A stretch of DNA of 64,000 nt, taken from contig NZ_PQHZ01000026.1 in NCBI RefSeq assembly GCF_003385185.1, forward strand, positions 23,913 to 87,912. Reading direction: 5' to 3'. Below the pieces are notes generated by a model that was not told the origin of the DNA, made no database searches, and was given only the letters and a program-made list of their open reading frames with translations. The first letter of the stretch is position 1, and each line of letters opens with the position of its first letter. The stretch is from Amycolatopsis palatopharyngis (GTDB lineage: Bacteria; Actinomycetota; Actinomycetes; Mycobacteriales; Pseudonocardiaceae). The position numbers were made by a program, and so were the translations under genes. This document shows, in pieces, positions 16,760 through 24,498 of this stretch.

Positions 16760-17985
16760 CAGTGTTCCCCCCGTTCCGGCAGGTACTGCTTGAGTTCGCG
16801 GCGCGCCAGTGAGCGCTTGTGCACCTCGTCCGGCCCATCGGCCAGTCGCAGCATGCGGGCGGCCGCCCAGAGTCCGGCGAGGGGAAAGTCCTGACTGACC
16901 CCGCCCGCGCCGTGCGCCTGAATCGCCTTGTCCAGGATCCATTCCACGGAGGAGGGGGTGGCGATCTTTATCGACTGGATCTCCGTGTGCGCTCCCTGGT
17001 TGCCGACCGTGTCCATCAGCCAGGCGGTTTTGAGTACCAGCAGCCGAAGCTGTTCCACCCGGACCCGCGATTCGGCGATCCAGTCCTGTACGACCCCCTG
17101 CTGCGCGATCGGCTTGCCGAAGGCGGTCCGGGAGATCGTGCGGCGGCACATCAGTTCGATGCCGCGTTCGGCCATGCCGATCAGCCGCATGCAGTGGTGG
17201 ATACGGCCGGGACCGAGGCGGGCCTGCGCGATGGCGAACCCGCTGCCCTCGGACCGCAACAGGTTCTCCGCGGGTACACGCACGTCCTCGAACACGACCT
17301 CGGCGTGACCACCGTGATCGCCGTCGTTGTAGCCGAAGACGTTCATGCCACGTTTGACATGCACGCCGGGTGTGTCACGGGGGACCAGGATCATGCTCTG
17401 CTGACGGTGTGGCTCCGCGTCGAGATCGGTCTTGCCCATCACGATGAAGATCCGGCAGTTCGGGTTCATCGCGCCGGAGATGTACCACTTGCGCCCGGAG
17501 ATGACGTAGGAGTCGCCGTCGCGAACGATCTTGGTTTCGATGTTGCGTGCGTCGGAGGACGCGACGTCCGGTTCGGTCATCGCGAACGCGGAGCGGATCT
17601 CGCCGTCCAGCAACGGCCGAAGCCACCGCTCACGCTGCTCCTGCGAGCCGAACATGGCGAGTACTTCCATGTTGCCGGTGTCCGGCGCCGCGCAGTTGAG
17701 TGCGGTGGGGGCGAGCTGCGGGCTGCGACCGGTGATCTCGGCCAGCGGGGCGTACTGCAGGTTGGTCAGGCCCGCTCCGTGCTCACCAGGGAGGAACAGG
17801 TTCCACAGCCCGCGGCTGCGGGCCTCGGCCTTGAGTTCCTCCACGATCGGCACACTCGACCACGGGGTCTCCCGCTCGGCGAGTTGCTGCTCGAAGACCG
17901 GCTCGGCCGGGTAGACGTGTTCGTCCATGAACGCCTGTAGCCGTGAGCGCAGCTCGTCGGTCTCGGCATCGAACGCGAAGTCCAT
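16759..17985 (-). CDS. acyl-CoA dehydrogenase
   Basis: A 408-residue member of the ACAD10/11-like bacterial branch. Recognisable segments include FAMTEPDVASSDARNIET, YISGRKWYISGAMNP and the C-terminal QAHGAGGVSQDFPLAGLWA. It overlaps the kinase-like gene at 17985 by ATGA and the next dehydrogenase by ATGA. Eukaryotic ACAD10/11 fuse an APH-type kinase to this dehydrogenase, and here the same two functions sit as adjacent coupled genes. The likely role is turnover of 4-hydroxy or otherwise modified acyl-CoAs; this is inference from the animal enzymes. Confidence 0.92.
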   Translation of the reverse strand: MDFAFDAETDELRSRLQAFMDEHVYPAEPVFEQQLAERETPWSSVPIVEELKAEARSRGLWNLFLPGEHGAGLTNLQYAPLAEITGRSPQLAPTALNCAAPDTGNMEVLAMFGSQEQRERWLRPLLDGEIRSAFAMTEPDVASSDARNIETKIVRDGDSYVISGRKWYISGAMNPNCRIFIVMGKTDLDAEPHRQQSMILVPRDTPGVHVKRGMNVFGYNDGDHGGHAEVVFEDVRVPAENLLRSEGSGFAIAQARLGPGRIHHCMRLIGMAERGIELMCRRTISRTAFGKPIAQQGVVQDWIAESRVRVEQLRLLVLKTAWLMDTVGNQGAHTEIQSIKIATPSSVEWILDKAIQAHGAGGVSQDFPLAGLWAAARMLRLADGPDEVHKRSLARRELKQYLPERGEH

Positions 17986-19022
17986 CAGTCCTCCTGGCGG
18001 GTGACGTTGTCGAGGATGGTGTTGCCGCGCGCGACCAGCGGAAGCACGCTGTTGCCGATGCCGGCGAAGCCCTCACCGACGGTCTGACCGTGATCGAACC
18101 GGTAGTGGATACCTTCGAGGATCACCGCCAGCTTGAAGAAGGCGAAGCCGACGTACCAGTCGAGCCGGGACACGTCTCGGCCGGATCGTTCGGCGTAGCG
18201 CGCCACGACCGCGCCGGTGTCCGGATATCCGGGTGCGCCGCTGGCGTTGGACACGACGCTCAGACTGGTCGTGTCCCGTTGGGCATACGCCACGAGCAGG
18301 GCAAGGTCGGTGAGCGGGTCGCCGAGGGTGGACATCTCCCAGTCGAGAACGGCGCCGATTCGGTCGTCGGCGTCGACCAGGACGTTGTCCAGCCGGTAGT
18401 CGCCGTGCACGATCGCCGCGGGGCCGGAATCGGGAACCTCGGCCGCGAGCCGGTCGTGCAGGTGGTCGATGCCGGGCAGTTCCCTGCTGCGGGAGGAGTC
18501 CAGCTGCTTCTTCCAGCGCCGCAACTGACGCTGCAGATAGCCCTCCGGTCTGCCGAAGCCGGCGAGGCCGATGGCGGCGGGGTCGACCGAATGCAGGTCG
18601 ACGAGGGTGTCCACCAGACCGAAGCCGATCGATCGGGTGCGCTCTGGGCCGAGCGCCACCAGTTCGTCCTCGGTGCGGTACGGCGTCCCCTCGACGAACT
18701 CCATGACGTAGAACGGTGCGCCGATGACGCCGGGATCGTCGCAGAGCAGGACGGTGCGGGGGACCGGTACGCCAGTGCCGTACAGCGCCGAGATCACTCG
18801 GTGCTCCCTGGCCATATCGTGCGCGGTGGGCAGGACGTGCCCCAGTGGTGGCCGCCGGACGACCCATCTGGTGCTGCCGTCGGTCACCCGGTAGGTGAGG
18901 TTGGAACGGCCACCGGCGATCACCTGGGCGCACAGGGATCCGGCGACGAGCCCGGGCAGGTCCCGGTCCAGCCGCTCGCGCAGTCGTGCAAGGTCAAGGC
19001 CCGGGGGATCGTCGTCGGTCAT
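17985..19022 (-). CDS. APH-like phosphotransferase, ACAD10/11 kinase-type
   Basis: A 345-residue kinase-fold protein of the aminoglycoside phosphotransferase superfamily. The catalytic loop IVHGDYRLDNVL (about residues 204-215) and metal-binding DWEMSTLGDP (about 225) are intact. ATG 19022 follows AGGAGGTC at five bases and is preferred to a longer frame that crosses the palindrome at 19058. It is first in the operon with three acyl-CoA dehydrogenases, so it probably phosphorylates a hydroxyacyl-CoA rather than an antibiotic. In mycobacteria a homologous gene is labelled FadE36 despite being kinase-like. Confidence 0.9.
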   Translation of the reverse strand: MTDDDPPGLDLARLRERLDRDLPGLVAGSLCAQVIAGGRSNLTYRVTDGSTRWVVRRPPLGHVLPTAHDMAREHRVISALYGTGVPVPRTVLLCDDPGVIGAPFYVMEFVEGTPYRTEDELVALGPERTRSIGFGLVDTLVDLHSVDPAAIGLAGFGRPEGYLQRQLRRWKKQLDSSRSRELPGIDHLHDRLAAEVPDSGPAAIVHGDYRLDNVLVDADDRIGAVLDWEMSTLGDPLTDLALLVAYAQRDTTSLSVVSNASGAPGYPDTGAVVARYAERSGRDVSRLDWYVGFAFFKLAVILEGIHYRFDHGQTVGEGFAGIGNSVLPLVARGNTILDNVTRQED

Positions 19023-19057
19023 CTGACCTCCTGGAAAACGGAAACTGGCGGTTATGG

Positions 19058-19073
19058 TACCGACCGGTCGGTA
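19058..19073. promoter_or_regulatory. perfect 16-bp palindromic operator of the kinase/dehydrogenase operon
   Basis: TACCGACCGGTCGGTA is a perfect palindrome located 36 bp upstream of the first start codon of the leftward operon. Its form is typical of TetR-family operators but unlike the TAAGCG site, so a different regulator should bind it; the TetR proteins at 6012 and 11612 are candidates. Confidence 0.75.
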
Positions 19074-19113
19074 TGTGCCGCTTACGGTCGTTCTCCGGCC
19101 TCGCCGGCGAGGA

Positions 19114-19566
19114 TCAGCCGAGTAGCCGGGCGACGGTCTCCGCGATGCAGGCCGGTTTGCTCTCGCCGTCGATTTCGATGGTCCAGCGCACGACGGCCTG
19201 CTTGCCACCTGGCACATCGGTGAGTTCGGCCAGTTCGGCGCCGGCCCTGACGCGGGAACCGACCCGGACCGGCTGGGGGAAGCGCACCTTGTTCAGGCCG
19301 TAGTTGATGCCCATGCTCAGGTTGTCGACCTGGTAGATCTCCTTGCCCAGCATGGGTATCAGCGACAGGGTCAGGTAACCGTGCGCGATGGTGGCGCCGA
19401 AGGGGCCGGCGGCGGCTCGTTCGGTGTCGATGTGGATCCACTGGTGATCGCCCGTGGCGTCGGCGAAGGTGTTCACCTGTTCCTGGGTGATCGTGTGCCA
19501 GTCGCTGTGGCCGAGGACCTCGCCCACCGCGCCCGCGAAGTCGTCGAGACCGGAGAAAACTCGCAT
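19114..19566 (-). CDS. MaoC-like (R)-hydratase
   Basis: A 150-residue hot-dog-fold protein with the hydratase 2 motif FADATGDHQWIHID (about residues 33-46), containing the catalytic Asp and His, and HGYLTLSLIP downstream. It would hydrate 2-enoyl-CoA to 3-hydroxyacyl-CoA. ATG 19566 follows AAAGGAGCTTCC. It lies 26 bp downstream of the FabG-like reductase in the same direction, so the two likely form a hydratase/dehydrogenase pair under the operator at 20401. Confidence 0.92.
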   Translation of the reverse strand: MRVFSGLDDFAGAVGEVLGHSDWHTITQEQVNTFADATGDHQWIHIDTERAAAGPFGATIAHGYLTLSLIPMLGKEIYQVDNLSMGINYGLNKVRFPQPVRVGSRVRAGAELAELTDVPGGKQAVVRWTIEIDGESKPACIAETVARLLG

Positions 19567-19592
19567 GGAAGCTCCTTTGCTCGCGCCGGTGA

Positions 19593-20354
19593 TCAGGCCT
19601 TCGGCCCGCCGGCTACGTAGATGACCTGGCCGGACACGAACGAAGCCTCGTCGCTGACGAGGAAGGACGCCACGTTCGCGATGTCCTCGGGCTTGCCGAC
19701 CCTGCGCACGGGGATCTCCTGCGCCGCGCCCTTCTTCATGTCCTCGAAGGAGACGCCGAGTCGCTCCGCGGTGGCCGCGGTCATCTCGGTCGCGATGAAG
19801 CCGGGGGCGATGGCGTTGGCCGTGACGCCGAACTTGCCGAGCTCGAAGGCCAGTGTCTTGGTGAAGCCCTGGAGCCCGGCCTTGGCGGCGGAGTAGTTGG
19901 CCTGACCCCTGTTGCCGAGCGCGGAGGTGCTCGAGAGATTGACGATCCGGCCCCACTTCTGCTCGGTCATGTACTTCTGCGTGGCTCGGCTCATCAGGAA
20001 GGAGCCGCGCAGGTGCACGTTCATCACCGAGTCCCAGTCGTCCTCGGTCATTTTGAAGAGCATGTTGTCGCGGGTGATGCCGGCGTTGTTGATCAGCACG
20101 GTCGGGGCGCCGAGATCCTCGGCGACCCGCGTGACCGCGGCATCTACCTGAGCGCTGTCGCTGACGTCGAGGCCGACACCGATGGCTTTGCCGCCATCGG
20201 CGGCGATCGCTTCGGCGCCGGAGACGCAACTCGCCTCGTCGAGGTCCAGGAGTCCGACGGCGAAACCGTCCTTCGCGAGCCGGGCGGCGACCGCGGCACC
20301 GATTCCGCGTCCCGCTCCGGTGACGATGGCGACCTTGCTCGGGGATTCGGTCAC
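19593..20354 (-). CDS. 3-oxoacyl reductase, FabG-like
   Basis: A 253-residue SDR with TGAGRGIGAAVA, NNAG, YSAAK (near residue 157) and a C-terminal GQVIYVAGG segment, very close to FabG. The GTG start at 20354 follows GAGGAGGAAAT; the longer frame has no site. Coupling with a MaoC hydratase suggests beta-oxidation or reduction of acyl-CoA rather than the housekeeping fatty acid synthase. A perfect TAAGCG-type palindrome lies 47 bp upstream, linking it to the TetR at 7318. Confidence 0.9.
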   Translation of the reverse strand: MTESPSKVAIVTGAGRGIGAAVAARLAKDGFAVGLLDLDEASCVSGAEAIAADGGKAIGVGLDVSDSAQVDAAVTRVAEDLGAPTVLINNAGITRDNMLFKMTEDDWDSVMNVHLRGSFLMSRATQKYMTEQKWGRIVNLSSTSALGNRGQANYSAAKAGLQGFTKTLAFELGKFGVTANAIAPGFIATEMTAATAERLGVSFEDMKKGAAQEIPVRRVGKPEDIANVASFLVSDEASFVSGQVIYVAGGPKA

Positions 20355-20400
20355 ATTTCCTCCTCTGTCTCGGCACTGAGTGTGAGTGGGCGACAGCATA

Positions 20401-20416
20401 CTAAGCGCGCGCTTAG
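20401..20416. promoter_or_regulatory. TetR operator upstream of fabG-like/maoC operon
   Basis: CTAAGCGCGCGCTTAG is a perfect 16-bp palindrome containing the same TAAGCG-N2-CGCTTA core as 7962 and, with one change, 7222. It lies in the promoter region of the gene starting at 20354. Confidence 0.78.
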
Positions 20417-20474
20417 GACCGTAACTCCCCGAGCCCGGAGCGGGCCTGTGAGCTGTGTCATGAACCCCGATGGC

Positions 20475-21173
20475 TCAGCGAGGTGCGGTCGCGGGGCGCA
20501 GGTACAGCCCGAGGGCGAGGGTCGCGATGGCGAGAACCTCGGTGAGCGCGAGGCCCCGTTCGACCAGACCGAGCGGGATCGAGCGCCACCAGGGTGGCCC
20601 GCCGGCCGCCATGACCAGGACCGCCACCAGGATCGGGACGAACCACAGGATCGCGGCGACGCCGAGCGACTGGACCGCGCGCCGCCACGCGGGAGCGTGG
20701 GCGAAGACGACTCGGGCGGCGAGCACGAGCGCGGCCGGGAGACAGAGGAAGGCGAGGAGGCTCGCGAATCGGTGGATGCTGCCACCCACACTCGGACCGA
20801 CGCTCCAGTCGGTCTTCGGGAAGATCACGATTGTCACCAGGCCGAGAACCCACGCGGAGAACAGCACGAAGGAGGCGGAGGCAGGCCGCAGCAGGCGATC
20901 CCGGACCGCCGCCGCGGCCGCGACGGCGGAACCGATCGCGATCAGCCCGACCGAGAGGTCGAAAAGCCATTTGCTCTCACTCAGCGCGTACTCGCTGATC
21001 GTCCGCCGGATCGGGCTGATCTCACTGGTGGGCGGCAGTATCTGCAACAGGCCCATCAGGACGACGCCACCTGCGAGGCTGGCGAGGGCGATCAGCGCGA
21101 GCGCTGCGCCGCCGCGTCCGGCCAACGCGGGCTCGGCGGTCGTGCGCGCATCGAGATCGGGCGAGGACGGCAC
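20475..21173 (-). CDS. DUF998-like integral membrane protein
   Basis: A 232-residue protein with about six hydrophobic segments, beginning with ALIALASLAGGVVLMGLLQI after a short polar N-terminus. The SPIRRTISEYALS segment following the first helix is characteristic of DUF998 proteins. Function is unknown. It starts well downstream of any shared promoter and has its own 5' region containing a copy of the dispersed palindrome at 21343. Confidence 0.82.
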   Translation of the reverse strand: MPSSPDLDARTTAEPALAGRGGAALALIALASLAGGVVLMGLLQILPPTSEISPIRRTISEYALSESKWLFDLSVGLIAIGSAVAAAAAVRDRLLRPASASFVLFSAWVLGLVTIVIFPKTDWSVGPSVGGSIHRFASLLAFLCLPAALVLAARVVFAHAPAWRRAVQSLGVAAILWFVPILVAVLVMAAGGPPWWRSIPLGLVERGLALTEVLAIATLALGLYLRPATAPR

Positions 21174-21342
21174 GCGACTCCTTCGGCGACAGCGCGAGAT
21201 CGGACCTTCTGCGCAGATCCGACTCTAGCGAGCACGACTGAAAGGAACGTAAGAGAAGCGTCGCGGTCGTGCCGGTGCGAACTCAGTGCGCCTCCGGGAG
21301 CCCTGTTCCGGATCCAGCCACTCCGAAGTGCGGCACCCCCAC

Positions 21343-21364
21343 CGCACTTTCCCGGGAAAGTGCG
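21343..21364. repeat. dispersed palindrome copy
   Basis: A perfect palindrome with core GCACTTTCCCGGGAAAGTGC, flanked by C and G. It belongs to the same family as 9589, 9622 and 54374. It lies 26 bp beyond the stop of the VOC gene at 21390 and could terminate that leftward transcript. Confidence 0.9.
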
Positions 21365-21389
21365 ATGGCGGGATCGGGGACGGGGGCGA

Positions 21390-21770
21390 TCAGGTGTCCG
21401 TCGTCGACGTGCTGCCGCCGGGTCGGTGCGCGAGCACGTTGACCACCGTGCCGCTGGGGTCCTCCACGAAGAAGCGGCGTACACCCCAGGGCTCGTCGGT
21501 GAGCGGGTAGACGACGCGCAGCCCACGGCGTACTGCCTCGGCGTGCGCAGCGTCGACCGCCGAGGGCTCACCCATGTCGATCCCGAAGCGGGGCGGGGGA
21601 ATCTCCATCCCACTCGGCGGCACCAGGACCTGTGCTGTGGGATTGGCAGGTGAGCGCAACCCCAGTACCGGGTCCTCCATGGCTACCTCGAGGCCGAACA
21701 CCTCGACGTAGAAGTCGCGGGACGCGGCGAGATCGTCGCCATTGGCATACGGAAAAATTCTGTTGATCAT
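21390..21770 (-). CDS. VOC (glyoxalase/bleomycin-resistance fold) protein
   Basis: A 126-residue single vicinal-oxygen-chelate module pair: N-terminal RIFPYANGDDLAASRDFYVEVFGLEVAM and C-terminal WGVRRFFVEDPSGTVVNVL. Both are hallmark beta-alpha-beta segments, with a metal-site Glu likely in FVEDP. No substrate can be inferred. It stands alone between the J-domain gene and the DUF998 gene. Confidence 0.85.
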   Translation of the reverse strand: MINRIFPYANGDDLAASRDFYVEVFGLEVAMEDPVLGLRSPANPTAQVLVPPSGMEIPPPRFGIDMGEPSAVDAAHAEAVRRGLRVVYPLTDEPWGVRRFFVEDPSGTVVNVLAHRPGGSTSTTDT

Positions 21771-21836
21771 CGGTACATCATCGTGCTGCGCGAGCGGCCT
21801 GGCTTGGAAAAACCGGAAGTACGGCTGTGCTCCCGC

Positions 21837-22979
21837 TTATATGACCTGTTCGAGCAGCGTGTTGAAGGCGTTTCGGTCCACTGTGGTGGGTTGCGGGGAG
21901 AGCCACTGCCCGATGTCGTGGACGAAGTCCTCCGGGATCATCGGCGGAACCTCCGCCGCCGACACGTCTCCCGTCGTGATGGCGCCTGCCCGGCTGGGAT
22001 AGACGATCAGCACACCGCGGACCTCGACGTCGGGCAGCAGGTCCTGGTAGGCGTCGACGCACTCGGCGAGGCTGCTGCCGCCACCGCGGAAGACGTGGTC
22101 GTCGCGCCAGAGATCCCCGTACTCGTCCGTGCTGTAGTGCCCCGGCAGCCACATCTTGGACTCGACGAGCACGAGCCGCCGGCCGCACAGCACGGCGTGG
22201 TGGACGTCGACGAACACCGAACCCGGCAGCGAAAGGCCATGGAAGATGCGTGCGCCAGGCAGCCGGGTCAGGTAACGGGACAACAGTTCGGCGGTGAGCC
22301 GCTCGCCCCAGTCCTCCTGCTCGGTGCTGGTGCTGCCCGATATCGCCCGGCCACCGGGACCGGTCAGGAAAGCCCGGTCGTTTCGCGCGTCGGCGAGGTG
22401 ACTGCGCAGCAGGTGGACCGCGGCGAAAACCGCGGCCGCCAGCATCAGCAGCCAGAGAGCCAGGACGGCGGGCGAGGGATCCGCACCGAGAAGTACCGGA
22501 GTCAGCAGCAGCAGGAACGATCCGGTGACGGCCAGCGCGGGGGCGTGGCCGAGGCACGCACGGGGCAGGCACTGCACTCGATCGTGCGGATCCACCGAAT
22601 GCCACCACGGGATGTGTTCGGTGTCGATCGCGGGAAGGGCCGGCAGGAAATCCGGATCCTCGCCGAACCGTCGCCATCGGCGCCGTTCCCGTTGATAGGA
22701 GCGAAACGCCGTCCTGGACGCCCTGTTCCAGGTAACCGTCACCCCGGCGCCGGCCGGCTCGCCCTCGAGGGCGTCCAGATCGTCTCCGCGGTCGTACCGA
22801 GCCCTGCGAAGCGGGTCGCCCAGGGTTTCGTAGGCCTCCTGGAGCAGGCGGAACGTGCCCGCAGTGCCTCCGGTGTCCGGATGCATCGCCCGCGCGAGAG
22901 CCCGGTATGCCGACTTGATCTCGGCCGGCGATGCGCTCGGGCTCACCCCGAGCAGCTCGTAGTAGTCGACCTCGTGCAC
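21837..22979 (-). CDS. J-domain protein fused to membrane segments and a NERD-like nuclease domain
   Basis: A 380-residue three-part protein. Residues 1-67 form a DnaJ domain (YYELLGVSPSASPAEIKSAY and the HPD motif in MHPDTGG). Residues about 150-195 hold two hydrophobic helices (VTGSFLLLLTPVLLG and VLALWLLMLAAAVFAAVHLL). Residues 215-380 resemble a nuclease-related domain, with GSVFVDVHHAVL then RLVLVESKMW, matching the D-(x)n-ExK pattern. It may recruit Hsp70 to a membrane-bound nuclease-like module. Neither dnaK nor grpE is adjacent. The NERD assignment is by motif only. Confidence 0.78.
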   Translation of the reverse strand: MHEVDYYELLGVSPSASPAEIKSAYRALARAMHPDTGGTAGTFRLLQEAYETLGDPLRRARYDRGDDLDALEGEPAGAGVTVTWNRASRTAFRSYQRERRRWRRFGEDPDFLPALPAIDTEHIPWWHSVDPHDRVQCLPRACLGHAPALAVTGSFLLLLTPVLLGADPSPAVLALWLLMLAAAVFAAVHLLRSHLADARNDRAFLTGPGGRAISGSTSTEQEDWGERLTAELLSRYLTRLPGARIFHGLSLPGSVFVDVHHAVLCGRRLVLVESKMWLPGHYSTDEYGDLWRDDHVFRGGGSSLAECVDAYQDLLPDVEVRGVLIVYPSRAGAITTGDVSAAEVPPMIPEDFVHDIGQWLSPQPTTVDRNAFNTLLEQVI

Positions 22980-23102
22980 GAACTCCGGTCACCTCCCGCT
23001 GCGCCGCCACAATATGGGGTCGGCGGAGAAGAGTCTGCAACGACTGCCCGCGCGATCCGGTGAATCCGGCTGCTAGTGAGTAGCGTCGGGTACGGAGGAA
23101 CG

Positions 23103-24083
23103 ATGGAGACGCGCGCCAAGATCATCACCATGGTCGCAGCTGTGACCGTGGTGGTAGTGGTGGTGGCGGTGGTCACGTTCCTCGTGCGCACCGCTCCGCG
23201 GCCGCAGGCCCCGCAGGCCCCGCAGGCGGCGGCACCCGCGCCGACGACCACCACCACGCCGCGACTCCCGCTCCAGCCGGGGGTGCTCGCGGTCAAGCTC
23301 GACAACGTTCCCGCGGCGCGGCCGCAGACCGGGCTCTCCGCCGCCGCCACGGTGTACGTCGAACCCGTGGAGGGCAAAGCCACCCGGCTCGTCGCGCTCT
23401 ACACCGGAAAGCTGCCGAATGTCGTCGGCCCCGTCCGCAGCGCCCGCGAGACCGACGTCCAACTCCTGGCGCAGTACGGAAAGCCGGTGCTCGCGTACTC
23501 CGGATCCGCGCCCGAACTGGATCCGGTGCTGCGGGACGCCGCACTGGTCCGGGCCCCGGCCGAGGAGTTGCCCAGGGCGTACTTCCGGGACGGGGGCCGG
23601 CGGATGCCGCACAATCTCTACGTCCGCCCCGATCGCCTCCCCGAAGCCGGGCGGTACCGGGGCCACCCGCCCTGGCAGCGGGGTGAGCCGCCGTCCGGCG
23701 GCACCGCGGATAGCGCGTACCGGGTCGCCTTCGGTGCCGCCACCTACGACTTCACCTGGTCCGCTGAGCAAGAGCGCTGGCTGATCAGTCTGGACGGCAG
23801 GCCATTGGTGTCCACGGAGTCCGGCAGGGTCGGCGCGGCCAGCGTCGTCGTCCAGCGGGTCGAGGTGCATTCGGGCAGGGAGATCGCCGACGTACTGGGC
23901 AATCTCTCGCCTGTGGCGGTGACGGTGGGCAGTGGGCCCGCCAGCGTGCTGCGCGACGGAAAGCGGTTCGACGGGACGTGGTCTCGTGCCTCCGCCACGG
24001 ACCCCGTGCGGTTCACCACCGGCGACGGGGACGAACTGCCGCTCGCCGAGGGGCCGGTGTGGGTGCTGCTCGCTCCTCGATAA
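23103..24083 (+). CDS. DUF3048 (YerB-like) membrane-anchored extracellular protein
   Basis: A 326-residue protein with an N-terminal membrane anchor (IITMVAAVTVVVVVVAVVTF), a Pro/Ala/Thr linker and a DUF3048 domain: VKLDNVPAARPQTGLSAAA, VRSARETDVQLLAQYGKPVLAYSG, then a C-terminal domain with WVLLAP at the end. ATG 23103 follows GGAGGAACG. DUF3048 proteins are envelope-associated and of unknown activity. It is monocistronic and divergent from the J-domain gene. Confidence 0.9.
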   Translation: METRAKIITMVAAVTVVVVVVAVVTFLVRTAPRPQAPQAPQAAAPAPTTTTTPRLPLQPGVLAVKLDNVPAARPQTGLSAAATVYVEPVEGKATRLVALYTGKLPNVVGPVRSARETDVQLLAQYGKPVLAYSGSAPELDPVLRDAALVRAPAEELPRAYFRDGGRRMPHNLYVRPDRLPEAGRYRGHPPWQRGEPPSGGTADSAYRVAFGAATYDFTWSAEQERWLISLDGRPLVSTESGRVGAASVVVQRVEVHSGREIADVLGNLSPVAVTVGSGPASVLRDGKRFDGTWSRASATDPVRFTTGDGDELPLAEGPVWVLLAPR

Positions 24084-24234
24084 GGACCACGCAACGCTTG
24101 TGACGACGATCACGCTGGAGGGTCTGGGGCTGGCCGGGCCGTATCGCGTACCGCGAGTACCGTATACGTTCGGTCTCACGTACTTTCCGCGTGCGGCCTC
24201 CGGGCGGCACGCCTTCGTGAAGGGAACCGCCACG

Positions 24235-24492
24235 ATGGCCCGCAACGCAGCCACGACTTTCGGATTTCTGCTCGCCGCCACCGGCGCCGCGCATTTCGCC
24301 GCCCCGCAGGTGTTCGAGCCGGTGTCGGCCGCGGCGTTCCCCGAGGACACTCGTAGCTGGGTGTACCGCAATGGGGCTTCCGAACTCGCGATCGGACTCG
24401 CGGTCGCGAACGGGCGCACCCGAAAGCTCGGGTTCGCGGCGTTCGCTGCCTACGGCGCCTGGCTCGGCTCACGGATCATCGCGAGCCGTTGA
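24235..24492 (+). CDS. small DoxX-like membrane protein
   Basis: An 85-residue protein with hydrophobic segments FGFLLAATGAAHFAAP and LGFAAFAAYGAWLGSRII around a conserved-looking RNGASELAIGLAVANGRTRK loop, resembling half of a DoxX-type four-helix protein. ATG 24235 follows GAAGGGAACC. It converges with recQ, with only six bases between the stops. Function is unknown. Confidence 0.68.
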   Translation: MARNAATTFGFLLAATGAAHFAAPQVFEPVSAAAFPEDTRSWVYRNGASELAIGLAVANGRTRKLGFAAFAAYGAWLGSRIIASR

Positions 24493-24498
24493 GCCCGG

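Noticed and set aside
20013..21653. 546-codon open frame on the plus strand
   Set aside because: It overlaps the fabG-like, DUF998 and VOC genes antisense and its translation is low-complexity and without recognisable motifs.
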